Assembly: GCA_034667525.1 (NCBI GenBank)
Contig: JAXDJO010000008.1
Location: 1-6,935, forward strand
DNA length: 6,935 nucleotides
Direction of reading: 5' to 3'
Source: DATAPE01 sp034667525
GTDB taxonomy: Bacteria > Actinomycetota > CADDZG01 > WHSQ01
In this document: positions 1 to 5,264 of the stretch, piece by piece
How the letters are laid out: each line of letters opens with the position of its first letter
Position numbering within the stretch: position 1 is the stretch's first letter
Made by a program: the position numbers and the translations under genes
The notes under the pieces: model-generated
What the model was told of the DNA's origin: nothing
Databases searched by the model: none
Seen by the model: the letters and a program-made list of their open reading frames with translations, nothing else

Positions 1-16
1 CGTGGATTGTTGGCTA

Positions 17-35
17 ACACTGACTACTTCAGTGT
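17..35. repeat. Short perfect hairpin
   Basis: ACACTGA (17-23) pairs with TCAGTGT (29-35) around a 5-base loop, giving a 7-bp stem. It is the first of three hairpins in the 150 bases upstream of the small ORF and integrase remnant. No U-tract follows, so it is not an obvious intrinsic terminator. Its role is unknown. Confidence 0.45.
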
Positions 36-86
36 GAAGCGCATCGAGGGAGAGAAGGAGAACGACAGAGGCGCTCTCTGGCAGAG

Positions 87-102
87 GGTCTAGTTTTAGA
101 CC
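87..102. repeat. Hairpin GGTCTA-GTTT-TAGACC
   Basis: A perfect 6-bp stem (87-92 with 97-102) closes a four-base GTTT loop. It lies five bases before a much longer hairpin. On its own it could be chance. The adjacency makes a structured leader or a factor-independent stop signal possible. Confidence 0.4.
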
Positions 103-107
103 GTTCT

Positions 108-149
108 GTAGCAGAGGATGGGGCAAAGGAGAGCCCATCCCTCTGCTGC
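108..149. repeat. Long imperfect hairpin, about 15 bp stem
   Basis: Bases 108-122 pair with 134-149 with one bulged C (near 141) and one G-T pair. The core is GCAGAGGATGGG against CCCATCC-CTCTGC, and the loop is about 11 bases and purine-rich. This is the strongest structure in the leader. No T-run follows it. It could be a terminator of whatever lies left of the window, a structured leader, or part of an element end. Only the pairing is seen; the role is not. Confidence 0.5.
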
Positions 150-255
150 CGTCCGGGGTCCGACCAGGATCCGAGCACGCATGGTGGCTCCGGCCCGGCG
201 GTGCCATCGGCGGACGGGACTGCCCTGAACAGCAGATCAACCACTCTCTGGGAGG

Positions 256-264
256 AAGGAGGAA
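256..264 (+). promoter_or_regulatory. Ribosome binding site of the 67-aa ORF
   Basis: AAGGAGGAA is close to the ideal anti-16S sequence and ends 8 bases before the ATG at 273. This fixes the start of the small ORF at 273 rather than at the earlier in-frame ATG (201), which has no such site. Confidence 0.55.
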
Positions 265-272
265 GACGAGAG

Positions 273-476
273 ATGACCAGAAACCCGGGTGTGCGCGTGG
301 GGCGCCTACGCGCCGATGAGCGCCGCTCAATTCGCAGCGGCCCAGACTGGATCGGCGGGAGCGGGCTTGTTGTCAGGCCCGATCGCCTAACGAGTGCAGC
401 GCTGGCCGAAGAGTTCAGGCTGGCGACGTGGCTCGAAGCTATGGTCGAGCATGAGAGATCGCGGCGGCCCCGATAG
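273..476 (+). CDS. Hypothetical protein, 67 aa
   Basis: I do not recognise this protein. It is kept as a gene because its ATG has the best ribosome site in the window. The product is strongly basic and arginine-rich in its N-terminal half (RVGRLRADERRSIRSG). It ends in a predicted amphipathic helix (LTSAALAEEFRLATWLEAMVEHERSRR). There is no signal peptide or membrane segment. It lies just upstream of the integrase remnant in the same direction. A small basic protein in that place could be an excisionase-like or recombinase accessory factor, but no motif supports that. It could also be the tail of a degraded longer gene. Confidence 0.4.
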   Translation: MTRNPGVRVGRLRADERRSIRSGPDWIGGSGLVVRPDRLTSAALAEEFRLATWLEAMVEHERSRRPR

Positions 477-521
477 GAAGGCTGCTTAGCGTCGTGGCTA
501 GCTGCCCCAGCCTGGTCCCTG

Positions 522-1746
522 ATGTCGACAATTCTTTTCCCCCCGCAAGACCTTTCCCCAAGAGTGAGTCAGCGACCGTCGTTTGTGGAACCTCCGCGTG
601 ACGGGCATCCCAAATTTCCACTCCTTGGGACGCTAACGGTTCGATCCGCCCCCCGCGGCCACAACTCCTGGGAGCTGCGCGTCTATGCAGGTACCGATCC
701 CGCGACGGGTCAGCGACGTCAGGTGACCCGGATGGTGCGGAGTAGCCGAACAGGCGCAGCGAGAGCTTCGAAGACTTGCGTCAGTGGCAAATGTTGTCCC
801 CACCGTGGGGGCCCGCGCTACTTTTGGGGGAACTCCTCGAGCGGTGGTTCGCAGCCAGCGAGCCGAACTGGGCAGCAACGACCATTCGCAATACGGGCTC
901 GATTATTGATTGCCAGCTCAAGCCCAAGCTCCGCCACGTGCTTGTTCGCGAGCTGCAGACCGTGATGATCGATGACTTCTATGCATCGCTCGGTGTGAAT
1001 GGTGCCGCTCAGGGCGCAGCCCTATCGCGCGGAAGCGTCCTTCGGGTGGACGGGGTTTTCCACCGGGCGCTTGCTCAGGCGGTGCGCTGGGAGTGGATCT
1101 GGAGCAATCCCGCGACCACGGCTTCACCGCCGCGCCTTGAGGCGCCCGAGATGCGGCCTCCCTCACCGGACGAGATGATCCGACTGCTGGACCATGTCGC
1201 CGCCGACCAACCCCTAGTTCATCTGTTCCTGGTGCTGGCTGCAACCTCCGGCGCGCGCCGCGGCCAACTGCTGGCTCTCCGGTGGAAGGACGTCGATTTC
1301 GAGCACGAGAGCCTTTCGTTCCAGCGCGCTCTGGTCGAAGGACCGAACGGGCCCATTCTTGCTCCTACCAAAACCCGTCGCTGTCATCGCGTCGCGTTAG
1401 ACAGCTACAGCCAGAGACTCCTTACCGAACAAGCCGATCAGAGAGAATTCAAGAGCGGATCGATCCCGACCCGTTCATTTTTACGAGCCACCCCCTCGGC
1501 CATGAGCCGTGGAAGCCAAATTGGGTAACCAAAGAGTTCGTCCGAGCTCGCAGGGACGCGAGGCTCGATCACTTCCGCCTCCACGCCGTACTGAGCGGTC
1601 GCCTGTTCGCAATCCAGAACCAAGCGATGCGACGATGGCGCAACACCGTCCGCAAGCAACTTGCCGAAGGACCGTGCAGCCCCAAATGTTTCCCTTCTAA
1701 GGGGATGGTGCCGTGCATAGGCAAGATAAGGAGGCCCGAATGTTGA
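522..1746 (+). pseudogene. Tyrosine recombinase (phage-type integrase), frameshifted remnant
   Basis: Integrases of this family insert phage or island DNA at an att site, often a tRNA gene. Recognisable homology runs from about 628 to 1585 in three frames. An N-terminal arm-binding stretch (SWELRVYAGTDPATGQRR) is read in one frame. After a frame change near 750 come a SAM-like core-binding domain (LLERWFAASEPNWAATTIRN, then RALAQAVRWEWIWSNPA) and the catalytic-domain start TSGARRGQLLALRWKDVDFE, with the likely box I Arg at 1256-1258. APTKTRRCHRVALD holds the probable catalytic Lys. A second shift near 1450-1465 leads to PWKPNWVTKEFVRARRDARL and then DHFRLH at 1567-1584. There the conserved HDLRH box is lost. 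No active-site Tyr segment is found downstream, so the protein cannot be active. The first ATG (522) lacks a ribosome site, so the original start is uncertain. The last 160 bases of the interval hold no recognisable homology. Confidence 0.85.
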
Positions 1747-1777
1747 CAAGATACGATTGAACCATGGGGGGAACACG

Positions 1778-1834
1778 ATGAGAGCGATCTCCAGGCAAAA
1801 CTGGATAGCAGCGGCACTTCGCAGTCAGTTATGA
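1778..1834 (+). other. Possible 18-codon leader ORF overlapping the next start (ATGA)
   Basis: ATG at 1778 follows a GGGGGGAA stretch (1766-1773) and opens a peptide MRAISRQNWIAAALRSQL. Its TGA (1832-1834) overlaps the ATG at 1831. Such an ATGA overlap is usual for translational coupling. The ATG at 1831 is the likely original start of the DUF4386 gene (see next entry). The peptide matches nothing I know, so it may be the tail of a lost upstream gene or chance. Confidence 0.25.
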
Positions 1835-1858
1835 GGGAGGCACCGAAAGACCTCCATC

Positions 1859-2422
1859 GTGGTGGGGACGCTTTTTCTCACGTCGACCGCCGCGTTCATG
1901 ACTGGCAGCAGGCTTATCGCCTCGCACTTTTCTGGCGATAGGCGAGGAAGCTCGCTCCTCACCGGAGTCCTTCTCGAGGGTTATTGCGGGCTTGCTGTCG
2001 CTGGTATTGGCGTAACCATGTTGCCGCTGTTGAATCCATATGACGTTCGCCTGGCGCGTGCCTACGCTGGATTGAGGATCTTGGAGCTCTTGGCGATCGG
2101 TCTTGTAGGCGGCTACATGGTGGCGAGGAAGCGACAGTTCCCGAATTACGACGCGTTCATCTATGTGTTCACGGCAACCGGTGGAATCATCCTTTCCTAT
2201 CTGCTCTACGTGTCGAAATTGGTACCGCGTCCCTTGGCGCAGCTGGGGCTCGTTGGTTATTCGCTGTTGGCTTTGGGCATTCCGGTCACCCTGATCAGTC
2301 CCATACAACTAGATGCTGGATGGGGGATGGCCTTCATCGTGCCCGGCGGAGTCTTCGAGCGGATGCTTCCGCTACTGCTCATCGCGAAGGGGTTCTCGCT
2401 CGAAAATGGGGGAGCGTCTTAA
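1859..2422 (+). CDS. DUF4386-like integral membrane protein, start probably frameshifted
   Basis: The 187-aa product is almost entirely hydrophobic, with five or six predicted membrane helices (roughly residues 4-21, 33-58, 70-88, 100-118, 127-147, 156-177). The layout fits DUF4386, a bacterial membrane family of unknown function. Features include IVVGTLFLTSTAAFM at the N-end, LLTGVLLE, YLLYVSKLVPR and a closing helix ending LLLIAKGF. It is somewhat shorter than the family members I know, with a compact middle. The only in-frame start is GTG 1859, and the purine-rich GAGGGAGG lies about 18 bases away, too far to be ideal. Codons just upstream (1838-1858) read RHRKTSI, which matches the usual RKTA-IVG start of the family. 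They would join an ATG at 1831 if one G of the run 1835-1837 were removed. The gene may therefore be newly inactivated or carry a sequencing error. It lies between mobile-element fragments with no partner gene. Confidence 0.7.
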   Translation: MVGTLFLTSTAAFMTGSRLIASHFSGDRRGSSLLTGVLLEGYCGLAVAGIGVTMLPLLNPYDVRLARAYAGLRILELLAIGLVGGYMVARKRQFPNYDAFIYVFTATGGIILSYLLYVSKLVPRPLAQLGLVGYSLLALGIPVTLISPIQLDAGWGMAFIVPGGVFERMLPLLLIAKGFSLENGGAS

Positions 2423-2509
2423 CAGGTGAATCCGTTCCGAGCCTGAGCAGCGCTCGCATCTTTGCAATCGGGCTCGGGAGGACAGTGGGCTAGATATGAG
2501 CGACGACCT

Positions 2510-2562
2510 CCCTCACCTCTGCTGCGCGGAATCTAGCCCCGGAAGGCTGGGGAGCGTGAGGG
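2510..2562. repeat. Inverted repeat upstream of the transposase remnant
   Basis: CCCTCAC (2510-2516) faces GTGAGGG (2556-2562). Between them sits a second small inverted repeat, CCCC...GGGG, around 2536-2552. It fills most of the gap between the DUF4386 gene and the transposase remnant. It could end the DUF4386 transcript, as it begins about 90 bases after that stop. No U-tract is present. I did not find a matching terminal repeat downstream of the transposase. Confidence 0.3.
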
Positions 2563-2611
2563 GTACCAAACTCGATTCATGCTCCGGATGAACGGTCCTT
2601 AGGATGCGTCG

Positions 2612-3676
2612 GTGCTGTTCTCCCTCCTCTATATGGTCCTCCGGGTCGTTCTAGACTCATCCCGGCGAGCGAGGCGCGAGACCGGGAGGCGAGATCCTGG
2701 TCCTCCGCCACGAAGTAAAGGTCCTAAAAGCGGCAGGTCTCTCGCTCGAAGCTTTCTCGCCTCGACAAGCTCTTCCTCAGCGCCACAGCTCGCATCCTCG
2801 CCCAGGGCGCTGGTCGAGCTTCGTCGTCACTCCGGCGACTTTGCTCCGCTGGCATCGCGAACTGGTCCGTCGCAAGTGGACCTACAAAGCCAAGCGAACT
2901 GGCCGCCCGCCCATCGATCCTGAAGTGCGACAGCTCGTGATCGGCATGGCGAAGGAGAACCCGCTAGGGCTACGTCAGGATCCAAGGAGAGTGCCGCAAA
3001 ACTGAGTATCCGGCTGGGACGGAGCACCATCAAGCGGCTGCTTCTTCGTGAAGGGCTGGGACCTGCACCGAGAAGAGACGGTCCGAGCTGGTCTGAGTTC
3101 CTACGTTCCCAAGCGACCCTAATCATCGCCTGTGACTTATTTACTGTCGAGACGATGTTCCTGCGAAGGTTTTACGTGCTCTTGTTCATCGAGCTCTCCA
3201 CCAGAAGGCTCCATGTGATGTCTGCGACCAGCCAATCCAACGCTGGGTTCGTCACTCAGCAGGCGCGTAATCTCTCGCCTGCCGACTCGACCAGCGGGAC
3301 GAGCCGATCCGTTTCTTGATCCGTGATAACGACTGCAAATACACATCTTCCTTCGATGAGGTCTTTAGGAGCGAAGGCGCGCAGGTTCTCCTAACACCCA
3401 TCCGTGCACCGACCACGAATGCCTTCGCCGAGCGCGTGGTCAAGACGGTTCGCTCAGAGATACTTGATTGGACGCTGATCGTTTCTCGAAAGCATCTTGA
3501 TGGACTCCTTCGAACCTACGTTTCCCACTACAACGCGGAGAGCCTCACCGGGGACTCGAGCTAGCGGTTCCAGGTCAGCCACACGTACCGTCGCCCCCGT
3601 CGATGAAGTCCCCGCGATCGGGCGCCGGGACCTCTTCGGCGGGCTCATCAAGGAGTATCGAGCGGTGGCAGCATGA
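2612..3676 (+). pseudogene. DDE (rve) transposase of IS3/IS481 type, heavily frameshifted
   Basis: The order of a full-length transposase of about 355 residues is still readable, but spread over nine segments in changing frames. They are: LFSLLYMVLRVVL (2615, after a GTG at 2612), EILVLRHEVKVLK (2691), RLDKLFLSATARIL (2758), WSSFVVTPATLLRWHREL (2811, running through RTGRPPIDPEVRQLV), GYVRIQGE (2968), SIRLGRSTIKRLLLREG (3005) through ACDLFTVETMFLRRF, EPIRFLIRDNDCKY (3301) through NAFAERVVKTVRSE, PHRGLELAVP (3543) and IGRRDLFGGLIKEYRAVA (3617-3673), stop TGA 3674-3676. The putative catalytic residues survive: Asp 3134-3136, Asp 3325-3327 and Glu 3430-3432, the last two 34 residues apart. At least eight indels mean no active product. 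Terminal inverted repeats and a target duplication were not found. The IS family is inferred from the rve-type core, so IS481 against IS3 is open. Confidence 0.88.
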
Positions 3677-3806
3677 TGAATCTTCGTTTTGGTACCCCAC
3701 AGGCAGCAGCAGCAATATTACCCATTACGAGTTCGCCGGTTTCGAGGACGGATAGCCGACGCCGGCGCGCTCAACCTGCTTACAGTGAGGGGGCGAAGCT
3801 AGTCGG
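3677..3806. other. Gap between transposase and capsid remnants, nothing assignable
   Basis: No frame gives a protein I can assign. The open reading through here (3673-3909) has arginine/serine/alanine-rich composition typical of a wrong frame in GC-rich DNA. The stretch should contain the right end of the transposon and the broken middle of the capsid gene, but I could not place either border. Confidence 0.35.
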
Positions 3807-4079
3807 CGCGGGGTCTTCGCTCTGCGGGCCCCTCTCAGCATGCAGGCACCCAACGTCTGGGGCGTCAGCTTGGTTACGAGCACAGCGATGGTTCCGGGAA
3901 CCGTGCTAGTAGCGGACCTTCGCTCGGCAGCCGTAGTTCACCTCCGACAGGTACCCACGGTCGAAACGTCACGGGGTGGCTATCAGGAGTTCAAGCACAA
4001 TGTCTCGCTGTTCAGAGCTGAGGAGAGGCTTGCCCTTGCGATCGTGCGCCCATCGGCGCTCTGCTTGATAACGAACTAG
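3807..4079 (+). pseudogene. C-terminal fragment of HK97-fold phage major capsid protein
   Basis: The 79-codon stretch opened by ATG 3840 reads NVWGVSLVTSTAMVPGTVLV, ADLRSAAVVHLRQVPTVETS, and YQEFKHNVSLFRAEERLALA before IVRPSALCLITN. This has the order and key words of the C-terminal end of HK97-type major capsid proteins. Those are a (V/L)WG-P-V segment, a G-ALVGDF-like strand, and a short acidic/aromatic stretch ending in a helix followed by -R-E-R-A-V-P-AF. The full protein would be about 300-400 residues and assembles the phage head. Only about 80 remain, with a possible extra GPLSA piece just upstream in another frame (about 3826-3840). There is no ribosome site at 3840, so this is a remnant, not a small gene. 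The identification is from motif memory, not a search. It is the only structural phage gene visible in the window. Confidence 0.68.
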
Positions 4080-4084
4080 CCAGT

Positions 4085-4131
4085 ATCGGGGACGGTCTCG
4101 GGTTCGATCCCCGGCTCGAGGCCGTCCCGAC
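4085..4131. repeat. T-arm-like hairpin repeat, copy 1
   Basis: GGGACGGTCTCG (4089-4100) pairs with CGAGGCCGTCCC (4117-4128): a 12-bp stem with one T-G pair. The 16-base loop starts GGTTCGATCC, the consensus of a tRNA T-arm. Copy 2 lies 486 bp downstream in the same orientation with identical stems. It begins only six bases after the capsid fragment's stop, so it might have been that gene's terminator, though no T-run follows. No acceptor stem or CCA accompanies it, so it is not a tRNA. Confidence 0.75.
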
Positions 4132-4135
4132 CTTC

Positions 4136-4444
4136 CTACAAACCACCGGAAGCAAGCGCCTCGAAGTTTTCATAGAGCTTCGGTTCGCCGATCCGCTCTC
4201 TCTCGCGGCGAACTACAGACTCAAGCTTTTCCCACACGCCGCTGATTGCCCACATGTCCAGAACTAGATCGCGATCTAGGAGGCCGTGTTTGACCAGCGT
4301 TGCGACACCTTCACCGAAGGTCAGGAGGCTTCCCACTGCGCGATCGGCGGCATGGGCGCTTTCAGGATTGAAGTCGGAGGCGAACACCGCGTTGGCCGCC
4401 TCGTACAGATTTAGCGCGGTTGCCCATTGGAGCAGTTGAACCAT
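4136..4444 (-). CDS. Conserved-looking hypothetical protein (about 102-118 aa)
   Basis: The minus-strand frame is open from 4492 to the TAG at 4136. The sequence looks like a real soluble alpha-helical protein: LLQWATALNLYEAANAVFAS, VGSLLTFGEGVATLVKHGLL, DRDLVLDMWAISGVWEKLES, then RERERIGEPKLYENFEALAS. The pattern of a central VKHGLLD-D followed by W--L and a charged C-terminal helix resembles small actinobacterial proteins related to DUF4760. That is a weak recollection, and the function is unknown. Start choice is uncertain. ATG 4444 begins the hydrophobic first helix. ATG 4492 adds 16 residues encoded by a 21-bp tandem repeat (MVRREDG/MVGREDG) and has GAGGTGGA immediately before it. I report the shorter form because the extra residues are pure repeat. 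The gene sits between two copies of the hairpin repeat and opposes all its neighbours. Confidence 0.6.
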   Translation of the reverse strand: MVQLLQWATALNLYEAANAVFASDFNPESAHAADRAVGSLLTFGEGVATLVKHGLLDRDLVLDMWAISGVWEKLESVVRRERERIGEPKLYENFEALASGGL

Positions 4445-4450
4445 GAGTAC

Positions 4451-4492
4451 ACCATCCTCACGCCCGACCATCCCATCCTCGCGCCTGACCAT
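4451..4492. repeat. 21-bp tandem duplication at the start of the minus-strand gene
   Basis: 4451-4471 and 4472-4492 are adjacent 21-bp copies with three mismatches. Read on the minus strand, each copy carries an ATG and a GAGG. The duplication therefore multiplies candidate starts and ribosome sites ahead of ATG 4444 without breaking the frame (seven codons per copy). Confidence 0.8.
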
Positions 4493-4570
4493 TCCACCTC
4501 ACACTCCCTTCCCCTTTGCCCACGTTCTCCTTCCGGATAATAAGGAGCAGGGCAAGCTGTGCTAGAGGGC

Positions 4571-4617
4571 ATCGGGGACGGTCTCGGGTTCAACTCCCCG
4601 GCTCGAGGCCGTCCCCA
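4571..4617. repeat. T-arm-like hairpin repeat, copy 2
   Basis: GGGGACGGTCTCG (4574-4586) pairs with CGAGGCCGTCCCC (4604-4616): a 13-bp stem with one T-G pair. The loop starts GGTTCAACTCC, again fitting the T-arm consensus. The shared stem and flanking ATCG match copy 1 exactly. The only internal changes are a G-to-A and a T/CT indel in the loop. Both copies are also preceded by CTAG at the same offset (4076 and 4562). Confidence 0.75.
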
Positions 4618-4939
4618 CTCGGCGTGGGTGTCCATCGGTTGCCGTGGTTGCGCAGCAGGATGCGCGGCACGATCGGGGTGGGGTCGTTATCGCGCCGGGC
4701 TTGTCGCAGCTAGAAGAAGTGATCCTCGCGATCATCCATCGCTTGCCTATCCTCTGGCTCCTGACAGCTATACAGGGCGATGCTCCCCACGAGGTCGACT
4801 TTGCAGCTCCGATCTACGTCGGGGTCTCCGAGGTCCAGGGAGCCGTAGGCATCCTTCGCGAGGACCCGATCCAGACGATCTCCTAGTAGCAGGAGCAATA
4901 CTTTGGCCGCGCAGGATGCGTGCAATTCGAACGCTGATC
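4618..4939. other. Stretch without a supportable gene
   Basis: Two overlapping open frames face each other here (plus strand 4644-4886, minus strand 4710-4961), with a longer plus frame (4559-5146) across both. Neither short frame has a ribosome site or a motif I recognise. The minus frame stays gene-like past its stop (LRQARRDNDPTPIVPRILLR), so a decayed gene on the minus strand is possible. As this lies inside the presumed phage element, lost phage genes are the likely content. Confidence 0.35.
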
Positions 4940-4960
4940 TTGGTCCACATTTGGTCCACA
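4940..4960. repeat. Two exact TTGGTCCACA direct repeats, possible integrase arm sites
   Basis: TTGGTCCACA occurs at 4940-4949 and 4951-4960, an 11-bp period, about one helical turn. Pairs of short direct repeats 100-200 bp inside an att core are typical arm-type binding sites of tyrosine integrases. These lie about 115 bp inside the tRNA-Gly scar. Assignment to the integrase remnant in this window is inference. Confidence 0.45.
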
Positions 4961-5075
4961 ACGCTCTTGATTATGGGTGGATATTCGTGTCTCTGGATGA
5001 CACCGAAAATGGCCGTTGACCAGGGTGAAGAACGACTTTGTGCAGGTCAGCGAATCGCGTCACGTTTCCTTTTTT

Positions 5076-5120
5076 TTGCCAAGGTGAGGGTCGCCAGTTC
5101 GAATCTGGTCGCCCGCTCCA
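5076..5120 (+). other. 3' half of tRNA-Gly(GCC): probable attR scar of an integrated element
   Basis: From the anticodon loop onward the tRNA is complete: loop TTGCCAA with anticodon GCC at 5078-5080, stem side GGTGA (5083-5087), variable GGGTC and T-stem GCCAG with CTGGT. The T-loop is TTCGAAT (5098-5104), the acceptor strand CGCCCGC (5110-5116), then U73 and CCA (5118-5120). U73 with a GCGGGCG-type acceptor and anticodon GCC marks tRNA-Gly. The 5' half is missing: upstream bases are a run of eight T (5070-5077) that cannot form the anticodon, D or acceptor stems. Tyrosine-recombinase elements commonly leave exactly this 3' fragment at one end while restoring the full gene at the other. Given the orientation, the element lies to the left and chromosome resumes after 5120. 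Confidence 0.8.
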
Positions 5121-5179
5121 AGAAGATGCAGGTCAGGACCACATAGGCAACAGCTGCTCAACTTCAGAAGACTCCTTTC

Positions 5180-5207
5180 TGCCCATCACTGCCCATGACT
5201 TGCCCAT
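5180..5207. repeat. Three TGCCCAT direct repeats in helical phase
   Basis: TGCCCAT occurs at 5180-5186, 5190-5196 and 5201-5207, spaced 10 and 11 bp, with extended similarity (TGCCCATCA, TGCCCATGA, TGCCCATCA). They lie 60 bp right of the tRNA scar and 58 bp before the propeller gene's ATG. They could be operator sites for that gene or arm-type sites of an integrase. The sequence alone does not decide. Confidence 0.5.
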
Positions 5208-5250
5208 CATCTCCTGGGGATAGGTTTGTCCAATCAGCCCAACGGACTTC

Positions 5251-5257
5251 GGGGGGA
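5251..5257 (+). promoter_or_regulatory. Ribosome site choosing the propeller start
   Basis: GGGGGGA ends 7 bases before ATG 5265. The alternative in-frame TTG at 5226 would put 13 polar residues before the signal peptide and has no purine-rich site, so 5265 is preferred. Confidence 0.5.
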
Positions 5258-5264
5258 TTCAGAG

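Larger units (their letters stand above)
1..5120. mobile_element. Decayed tRNA-Gly-integrated prophage or island (left end outside the window)
   Basis: Three independent remnants point to one element: a tyrosine integrase pseudogene (522-1746), a phage capsid scrap (to 4079) and a tRNA 3' half at 5076-5120. The right border is placed at the CCA end. The left border is not visible. The expected intact tRNA-Gly(GCC) in plus orientation is not in bases 1-272, so it would lie further left. A foreign transposase remnant and the DUF4386 gene sit inside. It is also possible that the integrase and capsid come from different elements. Confidence 0.45.

Noticed and set aside
1743..1748. TTGACA, a perfect -35 box upstream of the DUF4386 region
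   Set aside because: At 16-18 bp spacing the -10 position falls in a G-run with no TANNNT match. TACGAT at 1752 is too close to serve.
1438..2308. Minus-strand ORFs across the integrase tail and the DUF4386 gene
   Set aside because: Those over the DUF4386 gene are shadows of a clear membrane protein frame. The rest show no motif and no ribosome site.
3673..3909. A 78-codon plus-strand ORF
   Set aside because: It overlaps the capsid fragment in another frame and has biased, non-protein-like composition.
4085..4131. A tRNA gene or tRNA 3' half because of the GGTTCGATCC loop
   Set aside because: No anticodon arm, the stem continues through where an acceptor strand should be, and there is no CCA or discriminator base.
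4085..4617. Integron attC sites or gene cassette array
   Set aside because: The hairpins lack the RYYYAAC/GTTRRRY core sites of attC, and no integron integrase is visible.
4644..4961. Two facing ORFs of about 80 codons
   Set aside because: They overlap on opposite strands, so at most one can be real. Neither has a start signal or a recognisable motif.
4559..5146. A 195-codon plus-strand ORF
   Set aside because: It runs through the hairpin repeat, the direct repeats and the tRNA scar, with arginine/glycine/serine-rich shadow composition and no ribosome site.
4940..5207. CRISPR-like array from the short phased repeats
   Set aside because: Units are 7-10 bp with no spacers of 30 bp or more and no cas genes.
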